DNA of 64,000 nt, taken from NCBI RefSeq assembly GCF_026420845.1, contig NZ_JAOWCB010000023.1:36405-100404 (forward strand), in the 5' to 3' direction. The notes under the pieces are model-generated. The model had not been told where the DNA came from. It did not search any database and was given only the letters and a program-made list of their open reading frames with translations. The position numbers and the translations under genes are program-made. Of the stretch, positions 34,120 to 42,957 are shown one piece after another; the stretch's first letter is position 1; the number at the start of each line of letters is the position of its first letter. The DNA comes from Streptomyces sp. PR69 (lineage in GTDB: Bacteria > Actinomycetota > Actinomycetes > Streptomycetales > Streptomycetaceae).

Positions 34120-36660
34120 TCACTCCGCCTTGATGGCCGACAGCATGTTCAGCCTCGCCGCGCTGCGCGCCGGCCACATCGCGGCCAGCACACCCACCAG
34201 CGCCGCCAGCACCAGGAACAGGCCCACCCGGTCCCACGGGATCACCAGGGCGTAGTTCGGGATCTGGTCCTTGATGGTCTGGCCGATGGCCCAGCCCAGG
34301 AACGCGCCCAGACCGATGCCGATCACCGCGCCGAACACCGAGATCACCACGGCCTCCAGCCGGACCATCCGCTTTACGCGCCCGCGGTCCAGGCCGATCG
34401 CGCGCAGCATGCCGATCTCCTGCTGCCGCTCGAAGACGGACATCGCGAGGGTGTTGACGACGCCGAGCACCGCGATCAGCAGGGCCATCGCCAGCAGCCC
34501 GTACATGATGTTCAGCATCATGTTGATCATGCCGCCCTGCTCGTCGCGGACGTCCTGCTGGTCCATCACCCGGATGGCCGGGTTGTCGCCGAGGGCGTCG
34601 ATCAGCGCCCGCTCATTGGCCTTGGTCGGGCCGCCGTCCATCTTGACGTACACCTGCGGGATGTACGGGGCCATGGTCTCGTGCGGCTTCAGCACCGCGG
34701 TGGAGAGCATCATCCCGGGCAGGAACTCGTTGTCCGCGTAGACCGCGCCGACGGTCAGCGTGCCCTTCTTGTCGTCGTTGAACTGGACGTCGATCGTCGA
34801 ACCGGGCTTCCAGCCGCTCTTCTCCGCGGTCTTCTGATCGATCGCCAGCTTGCCGTCGGCGAGCGAGCCCAGTGAGCCGGACACGGTCTTCAGGGTGAGC
34901 AGCTGCTCGATGTCGCCGGGGGTGACGCCCGCGACCGACCGCCATTCGTCCTCTCCGGTCTTCAGACTGGTGCTCTGGTCCGCGGAGACCGCCTGGACGC
35001 CGGACGCCTTCTGAAGGGCCGGGACCACGGACTCGTCGAGCGCCATGCCCTGCGCGGCCATCGCGATCACATAGTCGGCCTTGAGGTTGTCCGTGGTCGA
35101 CTTGTCGATGGCCTGGCCGACGGCCGCGCCCAGCACGGACAGTCCGGTCACCAGCGTCAGCCCGATCGCCAGGGCCGAGGCGGTGGCCCCGGTGCGGCGC
35201 GGGTTGCGGACCGCGTTCTGCCCGGCGAGCTTGCCGGAGACGCCGAACAGCCTGGTCATGGGGGCGCGCAGTACGGCGATCACCGGCCGTGACAGCAGCG
35301 GGATCAGCACGATGACGCCGATCAGGGTGAGGAACGCGCCGCCGCCGATGATCATCCGGCCGTCCTTGCCCATGCCCGCGCCGAGCAGGATGAGCACCGC
35401 GCCCAGGGCGGTGACGGCCGCGCCGATGGAGTTCCGCACGACGAGCGACTTCACGGTGGGCGCGGCGTGCATGCTGCCCATCGCGGCCACCGGCGGGATC
35501 TTCGCGGCGCGCCGGCCGGGCAGCCAGGCGGCGAGCATGGTGATCAGCACGCCGACGGCGAGGGAGGAGATGACCGGGGTGGCGGTGATGACCAGCGGGC
35601 CGCCGGGCACCTTCAGCCCGAAGGCGGACATCCCGGAGCGCAGCGCCACGGCCAGACCCACGCCGAGGGCGAAGCCGACCGCCGCGGCGACGAGCCCGAC
35701 GAGCGCGGCCTCGGCCAGCACCGAGCGGGTGATCTGCTTGCGGGACGCGCCGACCGCGCGCATCAGCGCGACTTCCTTGGTGCGCTGGGCGACGAGCATG
35801 GTGAAGGTGTTGGCGATCAGGAAGACGCCGACGAAGAGGGCGATGGCGGCGAAGGCCAGCAGCATCGTGTTGAAGTTGCTCATGCCCTCCTCGATCATCC
35901 GCGCCTGCTCGTCGGCGACGGCCTGGCCGGTCCTGACGTCGGCGTCTTCGGGCAGCAGCGGCTTGATCGCGGCGAGCAGCTTCTCGTCGGACGCGCCGTC
36001 CTTCGCGACGACGTTGACGTTCTGGAAGTGGCCGGGCGACAGGTAGAGCTTCTGGGCGACCGGGGTGTTGAAGAGCACCAGGCTGCCGCCGGCGCTGACC
36101 GCGCCGTCGTCGGTGGTGAAGACGCCGGAGAGGGTGTACTCCTTCACCGGGCCGTTGGTCGCCACCCGCACCCGGTCGCCGACCTTGTACTTCCCGGCGT
36201 CGGCGGAGTCCTTGTCGAGGGCGATCTGGCCGTCCTCGACCGGTCCCGAGCCGTCGGTGAAGCGGTACTGGGAGTCCTTGCCGTCCTTGCCGGGGGCGAA
36301 GTTGGCGCCGGTGTTGGTCCAGCCGTTGCCGATCAGCTTGCCGTCCTGGTCGGCGACGCCGGCGAAGCCGGAGACCCGGCCGGCGGCCGAGGCCACGCCG
36401 TCGATGGCGCGGATCTTGTCCAGGGTGGCCTGGTCGACGCCGGTGTCCGTGTTGCCGTCGTCGCTCTGGACGGCGTACGTGGTGATGGCGACGGCGACGT
36501 CGTCGTAGTTCTTGGCCGACTGCTTGCGGAAGGCCTGGCCGAGGGTGTCGGTGAAGACGAAGGTGCCGGAGACGAAGGCGACGCCGAGCATGACCGCGAG
36601 CACGGTCATCAGCAGCCTCGCCTTGTGCGCGAGCACATTGCGCAGGGCGGTACGGAACAT
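34120..36660 (-). CDS. FtsX-like ABC transporter permease
   Basis: An 846-residue permease with two FtsX/MacB-type modules. An N-terminal helix (about 15-38) is followed by a large external domain, then helices at about 265-290, 315-345 and 360-385. A central pair of helices near 410-460 leads to a second external domain and three helices near 725-830 (NTLAMSVFERQQEIGMLRA is the family's cytoplasmic coupling stretch, and MLVAQRTKEVALMRAVG is its counterpart). Such systems drive mechanical export or lipid/peptide extrusion. It pairs with the ATPase gene 163 bases upstream. Confidence 0.92.
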   Translation of the reverse strand: MFRTALRNVLAHKARLLMTVLAVMLGVAFVSGTFVFTDTLGQAFRKQSAKNYDDVAVAITTYAVQSDDGNTDTGVDQATLDKIRAIDGVASAAGRVSGFAGVADQDGKLIGNGWTNTGANFAPGKDGKDSQYRFTDGSGPVEDGQIALDKDSADAGKYKVGDRVRVATNGPVKEYTLSGVFTTDDGAVSAGGSLVLFNTPVAQKLYLSPGHFQNVNVVAKDGASDEKLLAAIKPLLPEDADVRTGQAVADEQARMIEEGMSNFNTMLLAFAAIALFVGVFLIANTFTMLVAQRTKEVALMRAVGASRKQITRSVLAEAALVGLVAAAVGFALGVGLAVALRSGMSAFGLKVPGGPLVITATPVISSLAVGVLITMLAAWLPGRRAAKIPPVAAMGSMHAAPTVKSLVVRNSIGAAVTALGAVLILLGAGMGKDGRMIIGGGAFLTLIGVIVLIPLLSRPVIAVLRAPMTRLFGVSGKLAGQNAVRNPRRTGATASALAIGLTLVTGLSVLGAAVGQAIDKSTTDNLKADYVIAMAAQGMALDESVVPALQKASGVQAVSADQSTSLKTGEDEWRSVAGVTPGDIEQLLTLKTVSGSLGSLADGKLAIDQKTAEKSGWKPGSTIDVQFNDDKKGTLTVGAVYADNEFLPGMMLSTAVLKPHETMAPYIPQVYVKMDGGPTKANERALIDALGDNPAIRVMDQQDVRDEQGGMINMMLNIMYGLLAMALLIAVLGVVNTLAMSVFERQQEIGMLRAIGLDRGRVKRMVRLEAVVISVFGAVIGIGLGAFLGWAIGQTIKDQIPNYALVIPWDRVGLFLVLAALVGVLAAMWPARSAARLNMLSAIKAE

Positions 36661-36702
36661 GTCTGTGTCAGTCCTGTGGGATGGGTGAAGGCAGGGGGCC
36701 GG

Positions 36703-36748
36703 AGGGCTCAGGGCTCAGCGCACAGGGCTCAGCGCACAGGGCTCAGGG
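36703..36748. repeat. 14-bp tandem repeat between ABC genes
   Basis: AGGGCTCAGCGCAC at 36710-36723 and 36724-36737, with partial units before (36703) and after (36738-36748). It lies in the spacer between the ATPase and permease genes. Confidence 0.85.
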
Positions 36749-36823
36749 AGCAGCGGCTGCCACGGAGCGCCGGGGGCCTGGGGAGCCGGGAGCCGGGGGC
36801 GTGCGCCGGAGCGCGCGCGGGTG

Positions 36824-37594
36824 TCAGCTGGTCCGGCCCTTGGCGTCGAACGCCTTCATCCGGTCGAGGACGTCGTCGGCGGTGGGGCTGTGCATCTCGT
36901 CGACGATGCGGCCGTCGGCGAGGAAGACGACACGGTCGGCATAGGACGCGGCCACCGGGTCGTGGGTGACCATCACGACGGTCTGGCCGAGTTCGCGCAC
37001 CGAGTTGCGCAGAAAGCCGAGGACCTCGGCGCCGGAGCGGGAGTCAAGGTTTCCGGTGGGCTCGTCACCGAAGATGATCTCGGGGCGGGAGGCCAGGGCG
37101 CGGGCGACCGCGACGCGCTGCTGCTGTCCGCCGGAGAGCTGGGCAGGCCGGTGGCCGAGCCGGTCCCGCAGCCCGACCATGTCGATCACCTGGTCGAGCC
37201 ACTGCTTGTCGGCCTTGCGGCCGGCGATGTCCATGGGGAGCGTGATGTTCTCCAGGGCGGTCAGCGTGGGCAGCAGATTGAACGCCTGGAAGATAAAGCC
37301 GATCTTGTCCCGGCGCAGCTGGGTCAGCTGCTTGTCCTTCAGGCTGCCCAGCTCGGTCTCGCCGATGCGCACGGAGCCGGAGCTGAAGGAGTCCAGCCCG
37401 GCGACGCAGTGCATCAGCGTGGACTTGCCGGAGCCCGAGGGGCCCATGATCGCGGTGAACTCCGCCTGGCGGAACTCGACGCTGACCCGGTCGAGGGCGA
37501 CCACCTGGGTTTCGCCCTGTCCATACACCTTGGACAGTTCCGTGGCGCGGGCGGCCACGGCGGTGGCGCGGTGAGCGGTGGGCGTGGTGGTCAC
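36824..37594 (-). CDS. ABC transporter ATP-binding protein (LolD/MacB type)
   Basis: A 256-residue ATPase. Walker A is GPSGSGKST, signature LSGGQQQRVAVARAL, Walker B IIFGDEPTGNLDS and the switch His in VTHDP. SGKSTLMHCVAGLD and PTGNLDSRSG are typical of the LolD/FtsE/MacB branch that works with FtsX-type permeases. GTG start at 37594 with AGGAG upstream. It is the first gene of the minus-strand operon with the FtsX-like permease. Confidence 0.94.
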   Translation of the reverse strand: MTTTPTAHRATAVAARATELSKVYGQGETQVVALDRVSVEFRQAEFTAIMGPSGSGKSTLMHCVAGLDSFSSGSVRIGETELGSLKDKQLTQLRRDKIGFIFQAFNLLPTLTALENITLPMDIAGRKADKQWLDQVIDMVGLRDRLGHRPAQLSGGQQQRVAVARALASRPEIIFGDEPTGNLDSRSGAEVLGFLRNSVRELGQTVVMVTHDPVAASYADRVVFLADGRIVDEMHSPTADDVLDRMKAFDAKGRTS

Positions 37595-37963
37595 GAGGGG
37601 TAGCTCCTGTCACGGGGGAGTGGTCTGTGGGACCACACCATCGTGTCCGCCGCCGAGCCGCCGATCGTCACTCCCCGAGCCCGTTCCCGGGGCCCTCTCG
37701 AGTCTGACGGAGCGTCCCGCCCCTCCTCCTTTGGGATGACGTCGTCCCTGAGGGCCGCCAGCGGCCTCCGGCGGCGACTTTCCGCCAACCACATATGCAC
37801 CCGGTCATGGCCGATGGCGTGTTGCGTTCCGCGGCCGACGCCGCTGAGCTGGGCTGACACACCCTCAAACGTCAATAAAATAAGACAACATCGGGCCACT
37901 GTTCCGCCGTTCAAGCGATCTCTCCGGATAGGCTCGTATGCCTACGCGGAGCCGCGCATCAAC
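37595..37963. promoter_or_regulatory. Control region between ABC operon and bldA
   Basis: A 369-base gap with no gene. GTCAATAAAATAAGACAACA at 37871-37890 is exceptionally AT-rich for this DNA. It reads TTGACG on the minus strand and may serve the ABC operon. TAGGCT at 37929-37934 is a -10-like element about 30 bases before the tRNA and could drive bldA. Confidence 0.45.
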
Positions 37964-38048
37964 GCCCGGATGGTGGAACGCAGACACGGCGAGCTTAAAC
38001 CTCGCTGGCCTACCTCAGGCCGTGCCGGTTCGAGTCCGGCTCCGGGCA
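37964..38048 (+). tRNA. bldA: tRNA-Leu (anticodon UAA), bldA
   Basis: An 85-base class II tRNA. The acceptor stem pairs GCCCGGA (37964-37970) with TCCGGGC (38041-38047), discriminator A at 38048. D stem GTG/CAC, anticodon stem GCGAG/CTCGC with loop CTTAAAC (anticodon TAA at 37996-37998), long variable arm GGCCT/AGGCC, T stem GCCGG/CCGGC with TTCGAGT. CCA is not encoded. In Streptomyces the single UAA-anticodon leucine tRNA is bldA, which decodes the rare UUA codon and controls development and antibiotic production. Confidence 0.96.
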
Positions 38049-38280
38049 CTCACCCTGTCCAGATTGCTCCGATCTGACCAGATTGCTCCGAATGTACGGC
38101 ATCTGTCCGGCTCTACTCCGCCTGGCAGATTGTGATGTGACTGTTCGCATGTTTGAGCGGATACGCGCGTGCATCCGCCGGGTGGATCGGGCAGAGTTCC
38201 TTCGCAAGCAGGAGGGTGGGACTTTTGCCTACCCATTACTCTTGGCGTAAGGCCGCGCAGGGTGGCCATGGAGGAGTGAG

Positions 38281-39165
38281 ATGAGGAGCAGCAACCCGGT
38301 CTTCTCGCGACGGGGGTTCAGCCGGGACAACGGCTACGCGGGCTTCAACACGGCGCAGCAGGCCGGGCCGGCCAATCCCTACGCGCAGGGCAGCGGCGCC
38401 AACCCGTACGCGACCGACACGACCAACCCGTACGCCACGAACCCGTACGCGCCGCAGGGCAGCGTCCAGGGCGCCCCGCCGGTCGCGCCGCCGCAGACGG
38501 ACCGCATGACGATGGACGACGTCGTCATGCGTACGGGCATGACGCTCGGCACCGTCATCGTCGGCGCCGTCCTCGGCTGGATCTACCTGACCGACGAGCG
38601 CTTCGGCCTGGCCATCGGCGCGATGCTCATCGCGATGGTGCTCGGCCTGGTGCAGTCGTTCAAGCGCCGCCCCTCGCCGCCGCTGATCCTGGCGTACGCG
38701 GCGTTCGAGGGCCTCTTCCTGGGCGCGATCAGCAACTTCGTAGACCGGTTCGTCGCCCCTGGCGCGGCCATGCAGGCCGTGCTGGGCACGATGGCCGTCT
38801 TCGTGACCATGCTGGTGCTGTACAAGACCAGGATCGTCCGGGTCACCCAGCGGTTCGTCCGCTATCTGATGATCGCCACGATGGGCTTCCTGCTGCTCAC
38901 CGCCGTGAACCTGCTGTTCATGGTGTTCGGCGGCGGTGACGGCCTGGGCTTCCGCAGCGGCGGCCTCGGCATCCTGTTCGGCGTCGTCGGCGTGCTGCTG
39001 GGCGCGTTCTTCCTGGCGCTGGACTTCAAGCAGGTCGAGGACGGCGTGGCGTACGGCGCTCCGCGCGAGGAGTCGTGGCTGGCGGCGTTCGGTCTCACCA
39101 TGACGCTGGTGTGGATCTACCTGGAGATGCTGCGGCTGATCTCGATTCTGCAGGGCGACGACTGA
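38281..39165 (+). CDS. Bax inhibitor-1/YccA family membrane protein
   Basis: A 294-residue protein. The first 75 residues are cytoplasmic and carry a NPYA repeat (four NPYA units between about 33 and 60). They are followed by seven hydrophobic segments (about 87-105, 111-128, 138-155, 165-183, 198-217, 230-248 and 262-284), the BI-1 plan. BI-1 proteins are pH-sensitive calcium-leak channels in model bacteria; the role in actinomycetes is unknown. GGAGGAG lies four bases before the ATG. TACTCT at 38237-38242 could be the -10 box. A strong terminator follows. Confidence 0.9.
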   Translation: MRSSNPVFSRRGFSRDNGYAGFNTAQQAGPANPYAQGSGANPYATDTTNPYATNPYAPQGSVQGAPPVAPPQTDRMTMDDVVMRTGMTLGTVIVGAVLGWIYLTDERFGLAIGAMLIAMVLGLVQSFKRRPSPPLILAYAAFEGLFLGAISNFVDRFVAPGAAMQAVLGTMAVFVTMLVLYKTRIVRVTQRFVRYLMIATMGFLLLTAVNLLFMVFGGGDGLGFRSGGLGILFGVVGVLLGAFFLALDFKQVEDGVAYGAPREESWLAAFGLTMTLVWIYLEMLRLISILQGDD

Positions 39166-39191
39166 CGCCTCACCGTCCGGTTCCGGGCATC

Positions 39192-39229
39192 GGAAGGGCC
39201 CGCGGGGTGCGATCCCCGCGGGCCCTTCC
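39192..39229 (+). terminator. BI-1 gene terminator
   Basis: A perfect 16-bp stem: GGAAGGGCCCGCGGGG (39192-39207) against CCCCGCGGGCCCTTCC (39214-39229), loop TGCGAT. Confidence 0.92.
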
Positions 39230-39259
39230 CGTTTGCCTGAGGAGCTTGAGGAGCTGGTG

Positions 39260-39490
39260 CTAGAGGAGCTTGCGCGCCGCGCGCCTCAGGTCGTACTCAT
39301 GGATGATCGCTTTGGCGTGGCCGTAGGCGAGGTTGTGCTCGCTCCGCAGCCAGCTCACCTTCTCCTCGAACCGGAAGAGGGACGGGCCTTCGTCTACGGT
39401 GCGGAGCCAGTCGGAGATCTCACGACCGGTGCACTGGGGGATGCGTGCGAGCAGATTGCGATGGGTCTCTTCGGAGAAGACTTGGGACAT
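39260..39490 (-). CDS. DUF4287 small protein
   Basis: A 76-residue helical protein with the DUF4287 pattern (LLARIPQCTGREISDWL, then HNLAYGHAKAIIHEYD). Function unknown; in other bacteria the domain is fused to or found beside DUF5655 nucleic-acid-linked proteins. GGAGG precedes the ATG at 39490. Confidence 0.82.
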   Translation of the reverse strand: MSQVFSEETHRNLLARIPQCTGREISDWLRTVDEGPSLFRFEEKVSWLRSEHNLAYGHAKAIIHEYDLRRAARKLL

Positions 39491-39588
39491 CGGCGCCTCC
39501 GGACGCTCTGCGCATTGGTCCTTCACGCCACCGTGCCTGAGGGTTCGCATATTGGCAACAGTCCGGTGCGGGCGCATAGGGTCGCGGC

Positions 39589-39909
39589 GTGCTGGATGTG
39601 ACTGAGCTGGAGCAGGTCGTGGATCACCTCGCGGAGCGCCTGCGGGCCGCGCCGCAGAGCCGTCTGCAGCGTGGAGCGGCCGCGGAGGGCCTGGCCCTGG
39701 CCAGGGACTTGTCCGTGCGCGCACAGCGCCTGGAGGCCCCCGGCCGCGAGCCCCGGATCATGCCGGACGCGGGTGTGTTCGCAGTCGCGGACCAGCTGAC
39801 GGTGGCGGGCCGGGATTTGGCCGAAGCGCTGCGGGGTGGGGGCGATGGGGAGGCGTTGGCGGAGGCGGTGGCGCGGGTGCGGGAGGCGGCGGTGAGGGCG
39901 GGGCTCTAG
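39589..39909 (+). CDS. Hypothetical helical protein
   Basis: A 106-residue, Ala/Leu/Arg-rich, mostly helical cytoplasmic protein without a recognised domain. A -10-like TAGGGT at 39577-39582 ends six bases before the GTG, with TTGGCA 19 bases further upstream, so a leaderless message is likely. This supports it being a real gene. It is divergent from the DUF4287 gene. Confidence 0.65.
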   Translation: MLDVTELEQVVDHLAERLRAAPQSRLQRGAAAEGLALARDLSVRAQRLEAPGREPRIMPDAGVFAVADQLTVAGRDLAEALRGGGDGEALAEAVARVREAAVRAGL

Positions 39910-40343
39910 GGGTGCGGGTCTTTCCGGAAACTGGGGGCTTTGCCCCCAGGCCCCCTTCGGGGTGCCGCGGGGCTGGTCGGCCCCTGTACGGCCTTCGGCC
40001 GTGCCCGCAGGCTTCTCCCCCGCTACCTCCCCCAGCTACCGCTGGGAGGTGCCCCCAGCGGGCTGGGAAGACCAGCCCGCCCGGCGCTTGAGGGACAAAA
40101 TGAGCCTCGGGCCTTTCAGGCGCACACCAAGCCTCGCCGACGTTTGAAGCGGGTGGGCCCGCGCCTTCGCGCCTCGCAGCCTCGCAGACGTTTGAGGCGC
40201 GGGGCCGTACCCCTCCAGCCCCGCCGGCGTTTGAGGCGCGTGGGGCCGCACAGTCGAGCCCGTCGGCGTTTGAGGCGGGAGGGGCCGCGCCCTTGAGCCT
40301 CGCCGGCGATTGAGGCGCGGGGGTGCGGGGGCGGAGTCCCCGG
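39910..40343. repeat. Intergenic repeat array
   Basis: A non-coding 434-base stretch built from repeats. CTGGGGGC-TTT-GCCCCCAG (39931-39949) is a perfect hairpin. TCCCCCAGCTACCGCTGGG starts at 40028 and forms part of a repeat also present at 42927 and, inverted, at 60226. From 40108 to 40320 the unit SCCTCGCCGGCGTTTGAGGCGCG (S = variable) occurs about six times in degenerate form at roughly 45-60 base spacing. Such GTTTGAGGC-containing repeats are common between Streptomyces genes. Confidence 0.75.
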
Positions 40344-41243
40344 TTACAGGGAGGCGATCACGCGGTCCGCCAGGATGTACACGCTGTCGTCGCCGCACGC
40401 GAACGTCAGGGCATACGCGCCGGAGACGCCCGAGCCGCCGAGCAGGACGGGCGTGTCACCGGCCCGCAGCGCGCCGGCGAGGCGCTCCGCGGTCTCGCGG
40501 TGGCCGGGGGTCATGCACAGCGTCGTGCCGTCCGCGAAGACGTAGACGTCGAGGGTGCCGAGCGGGCCGGGCCGTACGTCGGTCAGCTCGGTGCGGGTCT
40601 CGGCCAGCTCCTCCAGGCGCGCCACCGTGCGCTCATGGTCGGTGACGACCGGCGTCTGGACCGGGACGAAGTCCGGGTGCGACGGGTGGCGGCGGCGCGC
40701 GGCCGCGAGCTCGGGGGAGTCCTCGGCGAACTCCGCAACCTCCGGCTGGTCCTCGATCGCCTCGGCGGGGTCAAAGCTCACGGCGTCAAAATCCACGGCC
40801 TCAAGCCCCGCGAAGTCCGCCTGACGCGGCACATAGAACGGCGGCAGCTCCTCACCGGGGCCGGACACCCCGCCGAGCAGGGAGGGCGCGTCCGCCGCGT
40901 CCCGGGCCTCCTGCGCCGCCCAGAAGGCGCGCGCCTCGGCGAGCTCGCGCTCGCGCTCCTCGGCCAGCGCCTCGGCGACGGCCGCCCGTATCTCGGCCGC
41001 GGGCGCGGACGGCGCGGCGGGCTCGGCGTCCGCCGCGCCGCGGACTGCCTGCCCTGGCACAACGGCGGCGGCCGTGGCAGCCGTGTCCTGCCGGCCGGCG
41101 GCGGCAGCCGCCCGGGCCTCTGCCAGCTCCGTGCGCAGAGCGGCGACCTGGGTGCGCAGCCCGTGCGCGGCGTGCAGGGCGGCGGCGCCCACGGCCGTGG
41201 CAGCGGCCGTGGTGAGCAGCAGGGCAAGGGACATGGCGCTCAC
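40344..41243 (-). CDS. Hypothetical membrane-anchored coiled-coil protein
   Basis: A 299-residue protein. One hydrophobic N-terminal segment (residues about 4-24) is followed by Ala/Glu/Arg-rich helices likely to form a coiled coil (LRTQVAALRTELAEARAAAAA and EALAEERERELAEARAFWAAQEA regions). The C-terminal 120 residues look folded, with beta-like segments (LGTLDVYVFADGTTLCM and SGAYALTFACGDDSVYI). No known domain recognised. GTG start at 41243 with GGGAG upstream; an ATG at 41234 is an alternative. Confidence 0.72.
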   Translation of the reverse strand: MSAMSLALLLTTAAATAVGAAALHAAHGLRTQVAALRTELAEARAAAAAGRQDTAATAAAVVPGQAVRGAADAEPAAPSAPAAEIRAAVAEALAEERERELAEARAFWAAQEARDAADAPSLLGGVSGPGEELPPFYVPRQADFAGLEAVDFDAVSFDPAEAIEDQPEVAEFAEDSPELAAARRRHPSHPDFVPVQTPVVTDHERTVARLEELAETRTELTDVRPGPLGTLDVYVFADGTTLCMTPGHRETAERLAGALRAGDTPVLLGGSGVSGAYALTFACGDDSVYILADRVIASL

Positions 41244-41491
41244 GGACGTACTCCCGGTTTCGATCGATCCCCCGACTTCCTACATCAGCTTGTCGTGGGA
41301 CTGTGCCAGCTGTCAGTGCATTACGTCACGAATCGGACAGCTGATATGCCTTGCTCTTCCCCCGTGGTAACGCTCTGACCTGGGGAAATGATGCTCCCCC
41401 AGGACGTAGGTCACATCCTGGGGGAGATTCAGTCACGAGCCGACATCCGACGGGCGGAAGGCCGGCTCGGCGGCCGGAGCCGCAGGTCAGC

Positions 41492-42712
41492 TCAGCTCAG
41501 CCGCTCCAGGACCATCGCCATGCCCTGGCCGCCGCCGACGCACATGGTCTCCAGGCCGAACTGCTTGTCATGGAACTGGAGGCTGTTGATCAGCGTGGCC
41601 GAGATGCGCGCGCCGGTCATGCCGTACGGGTGGCCGACCGCGATCGCGCCGCCGTTGACGTTCACCTTGTCCAGCTCGAAGCCCAGGTCGCGGTAGGAGG
41701 GGATCACCTGCGCGGCGAATGCCTCGTTGATCTCGACGAGGTCGATGTCGCCGGCCGTCAGCCCGGCGCGGGCCAGCGCCTGCCGGGACGCCTCGACGGG
41801 CCCGTACCCCATGATCTCGGGGGACAGCGCGGAGACGCCGGTGGAGACGATCCGGGCGAGCGGCGTCAGCCCCAGCTCACGGGCCTTGACGTCGCTCATG
41901 ATGACCAGCGCGGCGGCGCCGTCGTTCAGGGGGCAGCAGTTGCCGGGGGTGATCAGGCCGTCCGGGCGGAAGGAGGGCTTGAGGGCCGCCACGCCCTCCA
42001 TGGTGACGCCGGGGCGGGGGCCGTCGTCCTTGCTGACGACCGTGCCGTCCGGGGTCGTCACGGGCGTGATCTCGCGCTCCCAGAAGCCGTTCTTGATGGC
42101 CTCCTCGGCGAGGTTCTGCGACCGTACGCCGAACTCGTCCATCTCCTGGCGGGTGATGCCCTTGAACCGGGCGAGGTTCTCGGCGGTCTGGCCCATCGCG
42201 ATGTACGCGTCCGGGATCAGGCCGTCCTCGCGCGGGTCGTGCCACTCGTCCGAGCCGTTCTCGGCGCGCTCCGCGCTGCGGGCCTCGGCCTCGGCGAAGA
42301 GCGGGTTGTGGGTGTCGGGCATCCCGTCGGAGGAGCCCTTGGTGAAGCGCGAGACGGTTTCGACGCCCGCGGAGATGAAGACATCGCCCTCGCCCGCCTT
42401 GATGGCGTGCATCGCCATCCGGGAGGTCTGCAGCGAGGAGGAGCAGTAGCGGGTGATGGTGCAGCCGGGGAGGTGGTCCATCCCCATCTGCACGGCGACG
42501 ATCCGGCCGAGGTTGTGGCCCTGCTCCCCGCCGGGCAGGCCGCAGCCGAGCATCAGGTCGTCGATGTCCTCGACGTCCAGCTCGGGGATCTTGTCCAGCG
42601 CGGCCTGGATGATGGTCGCGGTCAGGTCGTCCGGGCGCATCTCCTTCAGCGAGCCTTTGAAGGCGCGCCCGATGGGGGAGCGGGCTGCAGAGACGATCAC
42701 GGCTTCGGGCAT
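41492..42712 (-). CDS. Acetyl-CoA acetyltransferase (thiolase)
   Basis: A 406-residue thiolase. The nucleophilic Cys is in RYCSSSLQTSRMA (about residue 90), the catalytic His in VGHPYGMTGARI and the second Cys in ETMCVGGGQGMA. NEAFAAQ is the conserved substrate-site loop. It condenses or cleaves acyl-CoA in fatty-acid metabolism. The ATG at 42712 has GGAG five bases upstream. A near-perfect palindrome TAAGCG-CA-CGCTTA lies 107 bases upstream and may bind a TetR-type fatty-acid regulator. Confidence 0.93.
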   Translation of the reverse strand: MPEAVIVSAARSPIGRAFKGSLKEMRPDDLTATIIQAALDKIPELDVEDIDDLMLGCGLPGGEQGHNLGRIVAVQMGMDHLPGCTITRYCSSSLQTSRMAMHAIKAGEGDVFISAGVETVSRFTKGSSDGMPDTHNPLFAEAEARSAERAENGSDEWHDPREDGLIPDAYIAMGQTAENLARFKGITRQEMDEFGVRSQNLAEEAIKNGFWEREITPVTTPDGTVVSKDDGPRPGVTMEGVAALKPSFRPDGLITPGNCCPLNDGAAALVIMSDVKARELGLTPLARIVSTGVSALSPEIMGYGPVEASRQALARAGLTAGDIDLVEINEAFAAQVIPSYRDLGFELDKVNVNGGAIAVGHPYGMTGARISATLINSLQFHDKQFGLETMCVGGGQGMAMVLERLS

Positions 42713-42818
42713 CACGGCTCCAGGAGGAGGGGGAAGGGTGCGTGCAGGACTGTCTGGGAAGTTACCCGTACGTAGAGCGGTGGTCACCGGGGTTCCGGTG
42801 TGATGCGGACCTCAATTC

Positions 42819-42832
42819 TAAGCGCACGCTTA
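42819..42832 (-). promoter_or_regulatory. Palindromic operator upstream of thiolase
   Basis: TAAGCGCACGCTTA: perfect 6-bp arms around CA, in an AT-rich segment (CAATTCTAAG...TTAACTGTG). Its form fits TetR-family operators; the regulator is unknown. Confidence 0.55.
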
Positions 42833-42926
42833 ACTGTGTTTTCTGTGGCTCGGTTCGCCTCCGGGGCGCTTGAGCGTGTGTCGACGGTCGATCATGCTCG
42901 GTCCCACGTTCCTCGGGACCTGCGCG

Positions 42927-42957
42927 TTCCCCCAGCTACCGCTGGGAGGTGCCCCCA
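42927..42957. repeat. Dispersed intergenic repeat copy
   Basis: A 29-base identical match to 40028-40057: it includes CCCCCAGCTACCGCTGGG followed by AGGTGCCCCCA. The surrounding 42833-43067 stretch shows no gene. Confidence 0.8.

Noticed and set aside
37964..38048. bldA tRNA as an integration site
   Set aside because: I found no integrase gene nearby and no second copy of the tRNA 3' end in the window.
40108..40320. Possible CRISPR array in the repeated GTTTGAGGC stretch
   Set aside because: The units are degenerate, spacing is irregular, there are no unique spacers of constant length and no cas genes nearby.
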